Translations under genes and position numbers: made by a program | Shown here: piece after piece, positions 15,791 through 24,408 of the stretch | How the letters are laid out: every line of letters begins with the position of its first letter | How positions within the stretch are numbered: position 1 is the first letter of the stretch | Origin: Arthrobacter sp. MYb227 | Lineage (GTDB): Bacteria > Actinomycetota > Actinomycetes > Actinomycetales > Micrococcaceae | Assembly: GCF_002975435.1 (NCBI RefSeq) | Contig: NZ_PCPT01000006.1 | Coordinates: 1 to 64,000, forward strand | DNA: 64,000 nt | Reading direction: 5' to 3' | Notes under the pieces: model-generated | Database searches by the model: none | The model's input: only the letters and a program-made list of their open reading frames with translations | Told to the model about the DNA's origin: nothing

Positions 15791-17317
15791 ATGACTAAAG
15801 CTTCACCACGGGTGCAGGGCGCTCAGCCCGCACTGAAAAAGGTTTTGGGTCGATGGGACACCCTCGCCATTGGCGTAGGTGCAATGATCGGCTTTGGCTG
15901 GGTTGTCCTCACCGGCGATTGGATCACCACCGCTGGACCGTTTGGCGCGGCCCTAGCCATGGTTGTCGGTGGCGGGATCATGGTGGTTGTTGGCCTCACG
16001 TACGCCGAACTTGTGGCGGCAATGCCCAAGGCTGGAGGAGAGCACAACTATCTGCTGCGGGCCATGGGCGCTCGCTGGTCATTTGTTGGTTCTTGGGCCA
16101 TCGCCGGCGGTTACATCACCATTGTTGCCTTTGAGGCAGTAGCCCTTCCCAAAACGGCGCTTTATCTTTTCCCCAACCTAAATCAAGTTAAACTCTGGGA
16201 TATTGCTGGCTCCGAGGTGTACCTAACCTGGGCGCTAGTTGGTGTGCTGGGCGCGGTGGTCATCACGGCAATCAATATTCGCGGCATCAAGACGGCGGGT
16301 GTAGTCCAAACCTTTGTTGTCCTCTTCCTCTTTGCCATCGGGGCTGTCTTGCTCTTTGGTTCCTTTACCGGTGGTTCAACTGCCACGATGGAACCATTCT
16401 TCTCTAACGGTGTTGCAGGGTTCTTCGGGGTGATGATCATCGTCCCATTCATGTTTGTTGGCTTCGATGTGATCCCGCAATCGGCAGAAGAGTGCGATAT
16501 TCCACCGCGACGCATCGGCAAATACGTGATCATCTCGGTACTCATCGCCACCGCCTGGTACGTTATGGTCATCCTTGCAACCTCCTCCGGAATGGGTCCG
16601 GCGGCACTTGCAAACTCGGATCTTGCCACAGCAGATGCCATGGGTGCCTTGTTCAACTCGGAGCTGATGGCCAAGGTGTTGATCTGTGGTGGCATTGCAG
16701 GGATTTTAACCTCCTGGAACTCGCTGCTCATGGGGGCCTCACGCCTGCTTTACGCCATGGCTGCCTCGGGGATGCTCCCGGCATGGTTCGCCAAACTTCA
16801 CCCCAAATACCGCACCCCGGTTAACGCGCTGCTCTTCATTGGTGGGCTCTCGGTGCTTGCCCCATTCTTCGGATCGGCAATGCTGGGTTGGCTTGTTGAT
16901 TCGGGTTCACCATCAATTGTTGTCGCTTACCTGCTTGTTGGCATCGCCTTTGTCATCTTGCGCAAGCGTGAACCCACTATGGACCGCCCCCTACGCATTG
17001 GTGGCAAGGGCAACTTTGGTCAAGCAATCGGTGTGACCTCGGTGCTCTTCTGTGCCGGATTAATCTCCTTGTACCTGCCCGGGATGCCGGCAGCCATCGC
17101 CGTGGAACCATGGATGCTCTTTGGCGCTTGGTGGATTCTGGGCTTCGTTTTCTTGGCCCGTATCCCACGTGGCATCGAACCAGGAATTAATGCCGAAGAA
17201 GAACTCTTGGCACGCCTCGCTATGCGCAAAAACTCAAAAATATCAACGGTTCTTGGCGCCTCGCCGGTATCCGGGAGCATGCCGAACGAAAAGGTAAAAG
17301 AAGGTAATCACCTATGA
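15791..17317 (+). CDS. APC family amino acid permease
   Basis: A 508-residue membrane transporter with about 12 helices. The first helix carries GVGAMIGFGWVV, the unwound TM1 substrate motif of APC proteins, and PKAGGEHNYLLRAMG is the conserved TM3 region. GFDVIPQSAEECDIP is the TM6-7 segment, near the typical GxExxxxxAEE pattern of GabP/YeeF-like carriers. GGAAGGA lies 7 bases upstream of the ATG. The stop overlaps the CoA-transferase start (ATGA, 17314-17317). Context suggests 5-aminovalerate, GABA or a related omega-amino acid as substrate (inference). Confidence 0.88.
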   Translation: MTKASPRVQGAQPALKKVLGRWDTLAIGVGAMIGFGWVVLTGDWITTAGPFGAALAMVVGGGIMVVVGLTYAELVAAMPKAGGEHNYLLRAMGARWSFVGSWAIAGGYITIVAFEAVALPKTALYLFPNLNQVKLWDIAGSEVYLTWALVGVLGAVVITAINIRGIKTAGVVQTFVVLFLFAIGAVLLFGSFTGGSTATMEPFFSNGVAGFFGVMIIVPFMFVGFDVIPQSAEECDIPPRRIGKYVIISVLIATAWYVMVILATSSGMGPAALANSDLATADAMGALFNSELMAKVLICGGIAGILTSWNSLLMGASRLLYAMAASGMLPAWFAKLHPKYRTPVNALLFIGGLSVLAPFFGSAMLGWLVDSGSPSIVVAYLLVGIAFVILRKREPTMDRPLRIGGKGNFGQAIGVTSVLFCAGLISLYLPGMPAAIAVEPWMLFGAWWILGFVFLARIPRGIEPGINAEEELLARLAMRKNSKISTVLGASPVSGSMPNEKVKEGNHL

Positions 17318-18516
17318 GCTCTATTCGCCCGCTTGAGGGAATAGTAGTAGCGGATTTTTCGCGGGTTCTTGCCGGTCCCTTATGCACCATGACACTTGCT
17401 GACATGGGCGCGACGGTGATCAAGGTTGAGCGCCCCGGGTCCGGGGATGACACCCGCAGCTGGGGTCCACCCTTCTCCGCCACCGGTTCCACCTACTTCG
17501 AATCGGTCAATAGGAATAAGCAATCGGTAACCCTTGATCTGAGCCATCCAACGGATAAAGAACTAGCCAAAGAACTGGCGTTGCGTGCAGATGTTTTGGT
17601 AGAAAATTTCAAACCCGGTGGCATGGACATCATGGGATTGGGATACGAACAACTCGCGGAACTGAACCCCAGGCTCATTTATGCCTCGATCTCGGGCTTT
17701 GGGTCCACCGGGGGAGCGCACCTACCCGGCTACGACTTCATGGTTCAGGCTTTGGGTGGACTGATGTCAATTACCGGTGAACCGGATGCAGATCCAATGA
17801 AGGCCGGGGTGGCGCTTGTAGATGTGCTCACCGCAAAGGATGCAACAATCGGTGTGCTTGGTGCGCTGAACGCGCGTGCGACAACCGGGCGCGGTGCCCA
17901 CATTGAGGTCAATCTGCTTTCTAGCTTGCAAGGCGCGTTGGCTAACCAGGGGCAAGCCTATTTAGGAGCCGGAAAGGTGGCAACCCGTATGGGTAATGCG
18001 CACCCCTCAATAGTTCCTTACCAGCTACTGAGGTGTGCCGATGGCTCGGTGGCCGTGGCCTGCGGTAACGATGCCCAATTTGTGAAACTCTGTACCGAGA
18101 TTGGAGAACCGGCGCTGGCACAGGATGCACGCTTTGCCACCAACTCGGCGCGTGTTGCCAACCGTGAGGTGCTGATCCCGCTCCTTGAAGCGGCCTTGCA
18201 GTCCGATCAGGGTGCGGGCTGGCAGGATCGCTTCAGCGGTATTGGGGTTCCGGCTGGCAAGGTAGCGGGCATCGATGAGGGCCTTGACTATGCCCAGTCG
18301 CTGGGACTTGACCCGATCATTGAGGTGCGCGATGCGCACGGCGTCGTTGTTGGGAAACAGGTGCGCCATCCCATTACCTGGACCCCGGCCCTGGATGCCC
18401 CGACTCACGCCCCGCCTCATCTTGGTGAGCACACCGAGGCGATTCGCGACTGGCTTTCCAACACCGAAACACAAACCCCCATCCCGCAACAACCGCAGGT
18501 TCTAAGCACGTCCTAG
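17314..18516 (+). CDS. Class III (CaiB/BaiF) CoA-transferase
   Basis: A 400-residue enzyme of the formyl-CoA/carnitine CoA-transferase family. The N-terminus LEGIVVADFSRVLAGPLC and ADMGATVIKVERP form the conserved CoA-binding half; RNKQSVTLDL and the central YASISGFG are typical. The catalytic Asp is expected in LPGYDFMVQALGG. It is coupled to the permease by an ATGA overlap. With glutaryl-CoA dehydrogenase nearby, a succinyl-CoA:glutarate CoA-transferase role, as known for the human family member SUGCT, is attractive but inferred. It overlaps the convergent PucR gene by 15 bases. Confidence 0.85.
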   Translation: MSSIRPLEGIVVADFSRVLAGPLCTMTLADMGATVIKVERPGSGDDTRSWGPPFSATGSTYFESVNRNKQSVTLDLSHPTDKELAKELALRADVLVENFKPGGMDIMGLGYEQLAELNPRLIYASISGFGSTGGAHLPGYDFMVQALGGLMSITGEPDADPMKAGVALVDVLTAKDATIGVLGALNARATTGRGAHIEVNLLSSLQGALANQGQAYLGAGKVATRMGNAHPSIVPYQLLRCADGSVAVACGNDAQFVKLCTEIGEPALAQDARFATNSARVANREVLIPLLEAALQSDQGAGWQDRFSGIGVPAGKVAGIDEGLDYAQSLGLDPIIEVRDAHGVVVGKQVRHPITWTPALDAPTHAPPHLGEHTEAIRDWLSNTETQTPIPQQPQVLSTS

Positions 18517-20064
18517 TGACTGCGGTGAAGATTCTTCACGGCGCAATGCTAACCATAGGTGCGCCGCGACATCAGGATCATCAAGATTAACATCGAGTAA
18601 TCCACCGGCCACCGAGATCCGGTGCCGCAGCGAATTGCGGTGAATACCTAGGGCGCGTGCCGCATCTTCCCAGGTGCCACGCGCCCTCAGGTATTCACGC
18701 ACCGTTGCCAGCAAATCTGCTCGCGGGTAATCGGCAAGCACTTTCACCCACCCGCTGGCCCGGGCATCCTCGCTGGCGCTCACCGCCACCAGATGTCCCT
18801 CGGGCGCCGCAAGCGTTGCTTGCCTTAAGACTGCAAGATTCCCGGGGATTTCGCCAAGACTTACCGGATCTCCTAGCGCCGCTGCTAAGGAGCCCGAAAC
18901 TTCTTGTTCAATGATTGCTGAGACACCAAGTAGCGCATTTTCTTCAAAGGATTCGGGCTCAAGAGCGTTTGATCTATCGCCCAGCCCGGAAGCAGAAAGC
19001 ACCAAGTACAGGATTGAGTCCTGCACATAGCGCAAAACGCATTGATCGACAGCGGCACCAAGATTTGGCAGTCCGGGTTCGGCAACTAGGCGCACGGCAG
19101 CGCGTGCCGCGAGTCCAGGATCATCTCCTGGTGAAAGCCTGATACCCAGCAGCCTGACGCGGCTAGGTAACTCACCCAAGCCCACGTCCTCGGCAACCAT
19201 ATGGGCCGCCTCGCTTTGCCCGTGCAAAAGTAGTTTGGTGGTTGCCGCACCCAACGCATTCGTGGTCCCCACCATGACCTCGCGTTGTCTGGCGCGCAGG
19301 GCCAGCAGCGTGGATACGGTCATAATGATCTGGCGATCGGCACGAGTTAAGGTGCGCCCGGAACCAATGCATAAAAACCCATGAATTCTGGTGCCCAGCA
19401 GAATTGGGTAGAGCACCACTGGTTGCCCGTTGATTTCAAAGGTTGCAGCCGAGGGGACCCCGGCCTTATTGAAACGGATCGACTCGGCTCGCAGTGCGGG
19501 TATTAGTGCTGTGGTGGAGGTCGGCCATACTGTCTCAACACTTGCATCTGCCGGAAGATACGCCGCCCAACCACCAAGTGCCTGCGCCAGCCCCCGCACC
19601 ACCGCATGTGTGGCATCCGGGCGCATTGCCGCGCGAGCCAGGGCCGTCTGGGTGCCCAAGGAGTCCATCAGATTAGTTGTGTCATCCCTTGTGGAAAGCT
19701 TCCAATAAGCACGGGTGACATTTTGGAAGGGTACCCCGTCGGGAACTATTGCCAATTCGATGCCGGATGTCCGGCTTGCCGCCACTACATGTTCGGGAAC
19801 GCGGCTGAGCCAAGGACCGAGTCCCAGACCCACCGCGCGCACATTCTTGGCCCCCAGTCTTGCCATATATTTTTGACTCAACGAGGCTGAAGTGGCAAAT
19901 GGCATGCCGGTGGTCAGTAACAATTCCCCGCCCTCAAGATAGGGTGTCGGATCCTCGAGTTCCGAGACATGGACACCGGTGACGGGTTTTGCACTAAATC
20001 CCGAGCCATCACAGGAAGTAAGGTCGCTGCCCAGCTCGGCACCCAATTGCAAAAGAGAGATCAT
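18502..20064 (-). CDS. PucR family transcriptional regulator
   Basis: A 520-residue regulator. The N-terminal PucR-type sensing domain (about 8-125) includes GVHVSELEDPTPYLEGGELLLTTG, its hallmark. A middle region of GAF/GGDEF-like character (about 170-400) is followed by the C-terminal HTH (about 455-515): YLRARGTWEDAARALGIHRNSLRHRI. Such proteins often activate purine, GABA or polyamine catabolism. It is divergent from the aminotransferase gene; direct repeats in the gap may be its site. No ribosome site precedes the ATG, so it may be leaderless. Confidence 0.88.
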   Translation of the reverse strand: MISLLQLGAELGSDLTSCDGSGFSAKPVTGVHVSELEDPTPYLEGGELLLTTGMPFATSASLSQKYMARLGAKNVRAVGLGLGPWLSRVPEHVVAASRTSGIELAIVPDGVPFQNVTRAYWKLSTRDDTTNLMDSLGTQTALARAAMRPDATHAVVRGLAQALGGWAAYLPADASVETVWPTSTTALIPALRAESIRFNKAGVPSAATFEINGQPVVLYPILLGTRIHGFLCIGSGRTLTRADRQIIMTVSTLLALRARQREVMVGTTNALGAATTKLLLHGQSEAAHMVAEDVGLGELPSRVRLLGIRLSPGDDPGLAARAAVRLVAEPGLPNLGAAVDQCVLRYVQDSILYLVLSASGLGDRSNALEPESFEENALLGVSAIIEQEVSGSLAAALGDPVSLGEIPGNLAVLRQATLAAPEGHLVAVSASEDARASGWVKVLADYPRADLLATVREYLRARGTWEDAARALGIHRNSLRHRISVAGGLLDVNLDDPDVAAHLWLALRREESSPQSLGRA

Positions 20065-20074
20065 GGGCTAAATT

Positions 20075-20112
20075 ATCCAATACTAACCACCGCTTTAGGC
20101 AGATCATCCAAT
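20075..20112. promoter_or_regulatory. Direct repeat ATCCAAT, 31-base period, between pucR and gabT
   Basis: ATCCAAT occurs at 20075-20081 and 20106-20112, each preceded by a similar TT-AT or GATC-AT context. A period of 31 is close to three helical turns, as in tandem sites for regulators that activate omega-amino-acid catabolism. It may bind PucR (inference). Confidence 0.4.
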
Positions 20113-20146
20113 GACGCGTGTCACGTCCTCAAATATGGTTGAGCTC

Positions 20147-21508
20147 ATGACCGAAACACTCACGGCAGTGAATGCCAGCACAGTAGAACAAACCCGCAAC
20201 CTCGCCACAGCGATCCCCGGCCCACGCTCCATCGCGTTGCATGCCGAACGCACGGCCCAGGTCACCAACGGGTTTGGCATTACCCTGCCGGTCTTCGTGA
20301 CCCGCGCCGACGGCGGCATCATCGAAGACGTTGACGGTAACCGACTGATCGACTTTGCCTCCGGCATCGCGGTGACCTCGCTGGGTGCCGGCAACAAGCG
20401 TGTGGCCCAGCGCGTCGCTGCTCAGCTCGAAGCGTTCACTCACACCTGCTTCATGGTCACCGAATACGAATCATTTACCCAGGTCTGTAAATGGCTTAAC
20501 GAAAACACCCCCGGCGACTTCGAAAAGCGCACCGGCTTGTTCTCCACCGGCGCCGAAGCCGTGGAAAATGCCATCAAGATCGCCCGCGCCGCCACCGGAC
20601 GACCCAACGTGCTGGTCTTCGACGAGGCCTACCACGGCCGCTCGCTGCTCACCATGGCGATGACCGCCAAAATCAACCCGTACAAGCTGAACTTCGGCCC
20701 GCTACCAACCGAGATTATCCGTGCGGCCTCCGCTAACCCACTGCGCCCGGCTCAGGGTCTGGCTGCCGGAGCTGCGGCCGCGCTGGAATCCGTTGAAGCA
20801 ACCATCCTTGAACACGGTGCAGACACCTTTGCCGCAATGGTCATCGAACCGATCCAGGGCGAGGGCGGCTTCATCGTCCCGGCTGCCGGTTTCATCCCGG
20901 GCCTGCGCAAACTGGCAGATAAGTACGGCATCGTGCTGGTCATCGACGAGATCCAGGCCGGAATGGGTCGCACCGGAAAGCTTTTTGCCTCCGAACACGA
21001 GGGCGTCGCCGGAGACTTAATCCTCACCGCCAAGGCCCTTGCCAACGGCGTTCCGCTATCTGCCGTCACCGGGCGCGTAGATCTAATGAACGCACCGCAT
21101 GCCGGTGGTCTAGGTGGTACCTACGCCGGAAACCCGCTGGCGTGTGAGGCAGCACTTGCTGTCTTTGAACAGTTCGAGGACGGCACGCTGCTGGAGAATG
21201 CTCGCCGTATCGAGGAAATCGCCCGAGGAGTCCTCGAGCCGCTGCTTGCCTCCACCTCTATCGTCGCCGAAATCCGTGGTCGCGGTGCCATGCTCGCCAT
21301 CGAACTTGCCGACGCCGGCACCCTTGAACCACGCGCTGACCTTGCCAAAGAAATCTCCGCGGCCTGCCACCGCGCCGGTGTCATCACCCTGACCTGCGGT
21401 ACCCACGGCAACGTCGTGCGCCTGCTGCCACCACTTGTCATTGGCGAAGAACTGCTGCGTGACGGCCTGAACGTGCTGACCGAAGCCATCACCAACGCCG
21501 CCAAGTAA
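20147..21508 (+). CDS. gabT: 4-aminobutyrate / 5-aminovalerate aminotransferase
   Basis: A 453-residue PLP-dependent class III aminotransferase transferring the omega-amino group of GABA or 5-aminovalerate to 2-oxoglutarate. The FSTGAEAVENAIKIAR loop binds cofactor phosphate, VIEPIQGEGGF and VIDEIQAGMGRTGK hold the PLP-binding Asp, and LTAKALANG contains the Schiff-base Lys. In-frame ATGs at 20111, 20135 and 20147 all have poor ribosome sites; the last is preferred because the earliest overlaps the ATCCAAT repeat. It heads a run of catabolic genes. Glutaryl-CoA dehydrogenase directly downstream favours 5-aminovalerate (DavT) as at least one substrate. Confidence 0.9.
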   Translation: MTETLTAVNASTVEQTRNLATAIPGPRSIALHAERTAQVTNGFGITLPVFVTRADGGIIEDVDGNRLIDFASGIAVTSLGAGNKRVAQRVAAQLEAFTHTCFMVTEYESFTQVCKWLNENTPGDFEKRTGLFSTGAEAVENAIKIARAATGRPNVLVFDEAYHGRSLLTMAMTAKINPYKLNFGPLPTEIIRAASANPLRPAQGLAAGAAAALESVEATILEHGADTFAAMVIEPIQGEGGFIVPAAGFIPGLRKLADKYGIVLVIDEIQAGMGRTGKLFASEHEGVAGDLILTAKALANGVPLSAVTGRVDLMNAPHAGGLGGTYAGNPLACEAALAVFEQFEDGTLLENARRIEEIARGVLEPLLASTSIVAEIRGRGAMLAIELADAGTLEPRADLAKEISAACHRAGVITLTCGTHGNVVRLLPPLVIGEELLRDGLNVLTEAITNAAK

Positions 21509-21559
21509 CCAGCCCACAAAACTTACCTCCCGCTCATCAAAAAATTTTAGGAGTACACC

Positions 21560-22747
21560 ATGCCCCTCACGGCACCCGAAACCCACCTGCTTGACCCGGC
21601 CGATCTAATCAACTTCGATTCGCTGCTTTCCGCCACGGAGCTCGCATTGCGCTCCAAGGTCCGCGGATTCGTCCAGGAAACTATCAAGCCAAACATCGCC
21701 TCGTGGTACGCCGACGCCGTCTTCCCTCTGGAAATCGTTCCGGAAATGGGCAAGCTGGGTCTGCTGGGCATGCACCTTGAGGGCTATGGCTGCGGCGGCG
21801 GCACCGCCGTTGAATACGGTATTGCCGGCTCTGAGCTCGAAGCCGGAGACTCCGGGCTGCGTACCTTTGTCTCGGTCCAAGGTTCGCTGGCCATGAGCGC
21901 CATTCACAAGCACGGCTCCGAGGAGCAGAAGAACGAATGGTTGCCCAAGATGGCCAAGGGCGAGGCCATTGGTTGCTTCGGGCTGACCGAACCCACCGCC
22001 GGCTCGGATCCTTCCGCGATGAAGACCTTTGCCCGCCGCGACGGCGATGACTGGGTCATCAACGGCACCAAGCGCTGGATCGGTCTGGCCAATGTGGCAC
22101 AGGTTGCCATCATCTGGGCGCAGACCGATACGGGCATCCGCGGCTTCGTGGTCCCCACGCGCACCGCCGGTTACAAGGCCACCGTCATTGAACCCAAGCT
22201 TTCAATGCGTGCTTCAATCCAGTGCGAGATCGAACTGACCGACGTGCGTCTGCCGGCTACCGCGGTACTGCCCAACGTCGTGGGACTCAAGGGCCCGTTC
22301 TCCTGCCTGAATGAGGCGCGCTACGGCATTATCTGGGGTGCCATGGGCGCCGCACGTGATTCCTTCGAGGACGCACTTGCCTATTCCAAGACCCGCATGC
22401 AATTCGACAAGCCATTGGCCGGGTACCAGCTGACCCAGCTCAAGCTCGTGGATATGGCCTTGGAAATCAACAAGGGCTATCTGCTGGCCCTACACATTGG
22501 CCGCCAGAAGGATGCCGGAACCCTTGACCTGCACCAGATCTCGGTGGGCAAGCTGAATAACTGCCGCGAGGCCATCAAGATTGCCCGCGAGGCGCGCACC
22601 ATCCTGGGCGGCAACGGCATCACCCTTGAATACTCGCCGCTGCGCCACGCCAACAACCTCGAATCGGTGCGCACCTACGAGGGTACCGACGAGGTCCACA
22701 CACTGATCCTGGGCAACAAACTCACCGGCGTCCCGGCCTTCCGCTAA
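21560..22747 (+). CDS. gcdH: Glutaryl-CoA dehydrogenase (acyl-CoA dehydrogenase family)
   Basis: A 395-residue FAD enzyme converting glutaryl-CoA to crotonyl-CoA plus CO2. Family signatures are GCFGLTEPTAGSDPS and the C-terminal GGNGITLEYSPLRHANNLE. RTYEGTDEVHTLILGNKLTG matches the glutaryl-CoA dehydrogenase ending, with the catalytic base Glu in YEGT. FVSVQGSLAMSAI near residue 100 is in the expected place of the GCDH substrate loop. TTAGGAG lies 7 bases before the ATG. It follows the aminotransferase by 51 bases and precedes gabD by 30, a clear operon. Confidence 0.85.
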   Translation: MPLTAPETHLLDPADLINFDSLLSATELALRSKVRGFVQETIKPNIASWYADAVFPLEIVPEMGKLGLLGMHLEGYGCGGGTAVEYGIAGSELEAGDSGLRTFVSVQGSLAMSAIHKHGSEEQKNEWLPKMAKGEAIGCFGLTEPTAGSDPSAMKTFARRDGDDWVINGTKRWIGLANVAQVAIIWAQTDTGIRGFVVPTRTAGYKATVIEPKLSMRASIQCEIELTDVRLPATAVLPNVVGLKGPFSCLNEARYGIIWGAMGAARDSFEDALAYSKTRMQFDKPLAGYQLTQLKLVDMALEINKGYLLALHIGRQKDAGTLDLHQISVGKLNNCREAIKIAREARTILGGNGITLEYSPLRHANNLESVRTYEGTDEVHTLILGNKLTGVPAFR

Positions 22748-22777
22748 ACCTCCCGACTCACACAACAGACGAGAACC

Positions 22778-24241
22778 ATGACCGAAACAATCACACGCAC
22801 AGGCGTTGTTGAACTAAACCTGCTCATCAACGGAGTCTGGGTCACCGGCGAGGGCCCGGAGCTTGCCTCCAGCTCACCCACCAACCCGGATCAAGTACTT
22901 GCCACCGGTGCTACCGCAACGGTGGACCAGGTCCAGGGTGCAATGGCTGCCGCCCGTGCGGCGGCCCCAGGCTGGGCAGCAACACCCATGGCCGAACGCG
23001 GGGGATACCTCACTCGCGCCGCTGCCATCATCACCGCCAACGCCGATGCCTGGGGCACCGAGTTGGCCCAGGAAGAAGGCAAGACCTTCGCCGAAGGCCG
23101 TGGCGAGGTGTTGCGTGCGGCCCAAATCTTCACCTACTATTCGGCAGAATCCGACCGCTTGGCCGGGGAAGTCTTTTCCTCCCCGCGTCGCGGGGAGCAG
23201 ATTCTTGTCACCCGCAAACCATTGGGTGTTATCGGGGTCATCACCCCGTTCAACTTCCCGATTGCCATCCCGGCCTGGAAGATCGCCCCGGCGCTGATCT
23301 TCGGCAATACAGTTATTTGGAAGCCAGCATCCACGGTACCGCTGCTGGCCCTTCGGCTAGCCCAGGCCCTGGTAGAAGCTGGCCTACCGGTAGGCGTGCT
23401 GAACCTGATCATTGGCTCCGGTTCGCTGGGGGATGCAATCGTGAACCACCCTGATCTGGACGGGCTGACCTTCACCGGTTCCACGGGTGTCGGACGCATG
23501 TTGGCTGCTGCAGCGGCCGGAAATGGTGTGCCGATTCAGGCGGAGATGGGCGGCAAGAATGCCTCGGTGGTTCTTAATGATGCGGACCTGGAACTAGCCA
23601 CCGAACAGGTGCTCTTCGGTGCCTTCCGCTCCACCGGGCAGAAATGCACGGCGACTTCGCGACTTGTACTTCAAGAGGATATTGCCGATGCCTTCCTGGC
23701 GCGGCTCACCGAGCGCCTGAACGATTGGAAAACCGGGGATCCTACCGACCCATCGGTCCAGATGGGACCTGTGGTCTCCGGCTCCGCTGCAGCCGAAATT
23801 CGTGCAAGCATCGAGGCCTCCATCGCCCAGGGTGCACAGCTTCGCTTCAGTGGGGATGTTTCCGGCCTCGGGGATGCCTTCGTAGCTCCCACGGTGCTAG
23901 AAATCCCTGCGGGTGAAGAAAATATCTCCTGGCGTGATGAATTCTTCGGCCCGGTACTGGCGGTACGCCGCGCGGCAACGGTGGCCGAAGCCTTCGCATT
24001 GGCCAACGATTCGGAATACGGCCTGAGCTGTGCGGTCTTCACCCAAGATCTCACCAAGGCACTGGCTGCCATGGAGAGCATTGATGTGGGAATCTTGCAC
24101 GTGAATTCCGAATCGGCGGGTGCCGATCCACATGTGCCATTTGGCGGGGCCAAAAAGTCCGGTTACGGACCCAAAGAACAGGGCGCCGCGGCCAAGGAGT
24201 TTTTCACGCACACCACCACGGTGTACCTGCGCGGGGCATAA
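22778..24241 (+). CDS. gabD: Succinate / glutarate semialdehyde dehydrogenase
   Basis: A 487-residue NAD(P)-dependent aldehyde dehydrogenase. ITPFNFPIAIPAWK and KPAST form the cofactor site, FTGSTGVGR the nucleotide-binding loop, QAEMGGKNASVVL holds the catalytic Glu, and GQKCTATSRL the catalytic Cys. It oxidises the semialdehyde made by the neighbouring aminotransferase: succinate semialdehyde from GABA or glutarate semialdehyde from 5-aminovalerate. Glutarate would then be activated by the CoA-transferase and oxidised by GcdH. Some features also resemble 2,5-dioxovalerate dehydrogenases, so the substrate remains inferred from context. Confidence 0.88.
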   Translation: MTETITRTGVVELNLLINGVWVTGEGPELASSSPTNPDQVLATGATATVDQVQGAMAAARAAAPGWAATPMAERGGYLTRAAAIITANADAWGTELAQEEGKTFAEGRGEVLRAAQIFTYYSAESDRLAGEVFSSPRRGEQILVTRKPLGVIGVITPFNFPIAIPAWKIAPALIFGNTVIWKPASTVPLLALRLAQALVEAGLPVGVLNLIIGSGSLGDAIVNHPDLDGLTFTGSTGVGRMLAAAAAGNGVPIQAEMGGKNASVVLNDADLELATEQVLFGAFRSTGQKCTATSRLVLQEDIADAFLARLTERLNDWKTGDPTDPSVQMGPVVSGSAAAEIRASIEASIAQGAQLRFSGDVSGLGDAFVAPTVLEIPAGEENISWRDEFFGPVLAVRRAATVAEAFALANDSEYGLSCAVFTQDLTKALAAMESIDVGILHVNSESAGADPHVPFGGAKKSGYGPKEQGAAAKEFFTHTTTVYLRGA

Positions 24242-24270
24242 TTCAACTCCTGACCACCAAATATCTAGTC

Positions 24271-24320
24271 GGGGCGTCGGTCGTCATCCAGTGGGACGGA
24301 TGAGAACCGACGCCCCACTG
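24271..24320 (+). terminator. Intercistronic hairpin with alternative pairing, after gabD
   Basis: GGGGCGTCGGT (24271-24281) pairs perfectly with 24306-24316, extended inside by TCATCC (24284-24289) with GGATGA (24298-24303). A competing helix CAGTGGG (24289-24295) with CCCACTG (24314-24320) excludes the first. No T-run follows. It may be a terminator, an mRNA-stabilising element or a switch between gabD and the 3-hydroxyacyl-CoA dehydrogenase gene. Confidence 0.6.
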
Positions 24321-24408
24321 ATGTCTAGGATGAAAATTGAAAACCCCTTCCGGCGCTGGGTCGCCGAGCCAGCAAACTAGGACATTTGAGAAGAGAGTGG
24401 ATTCGACG

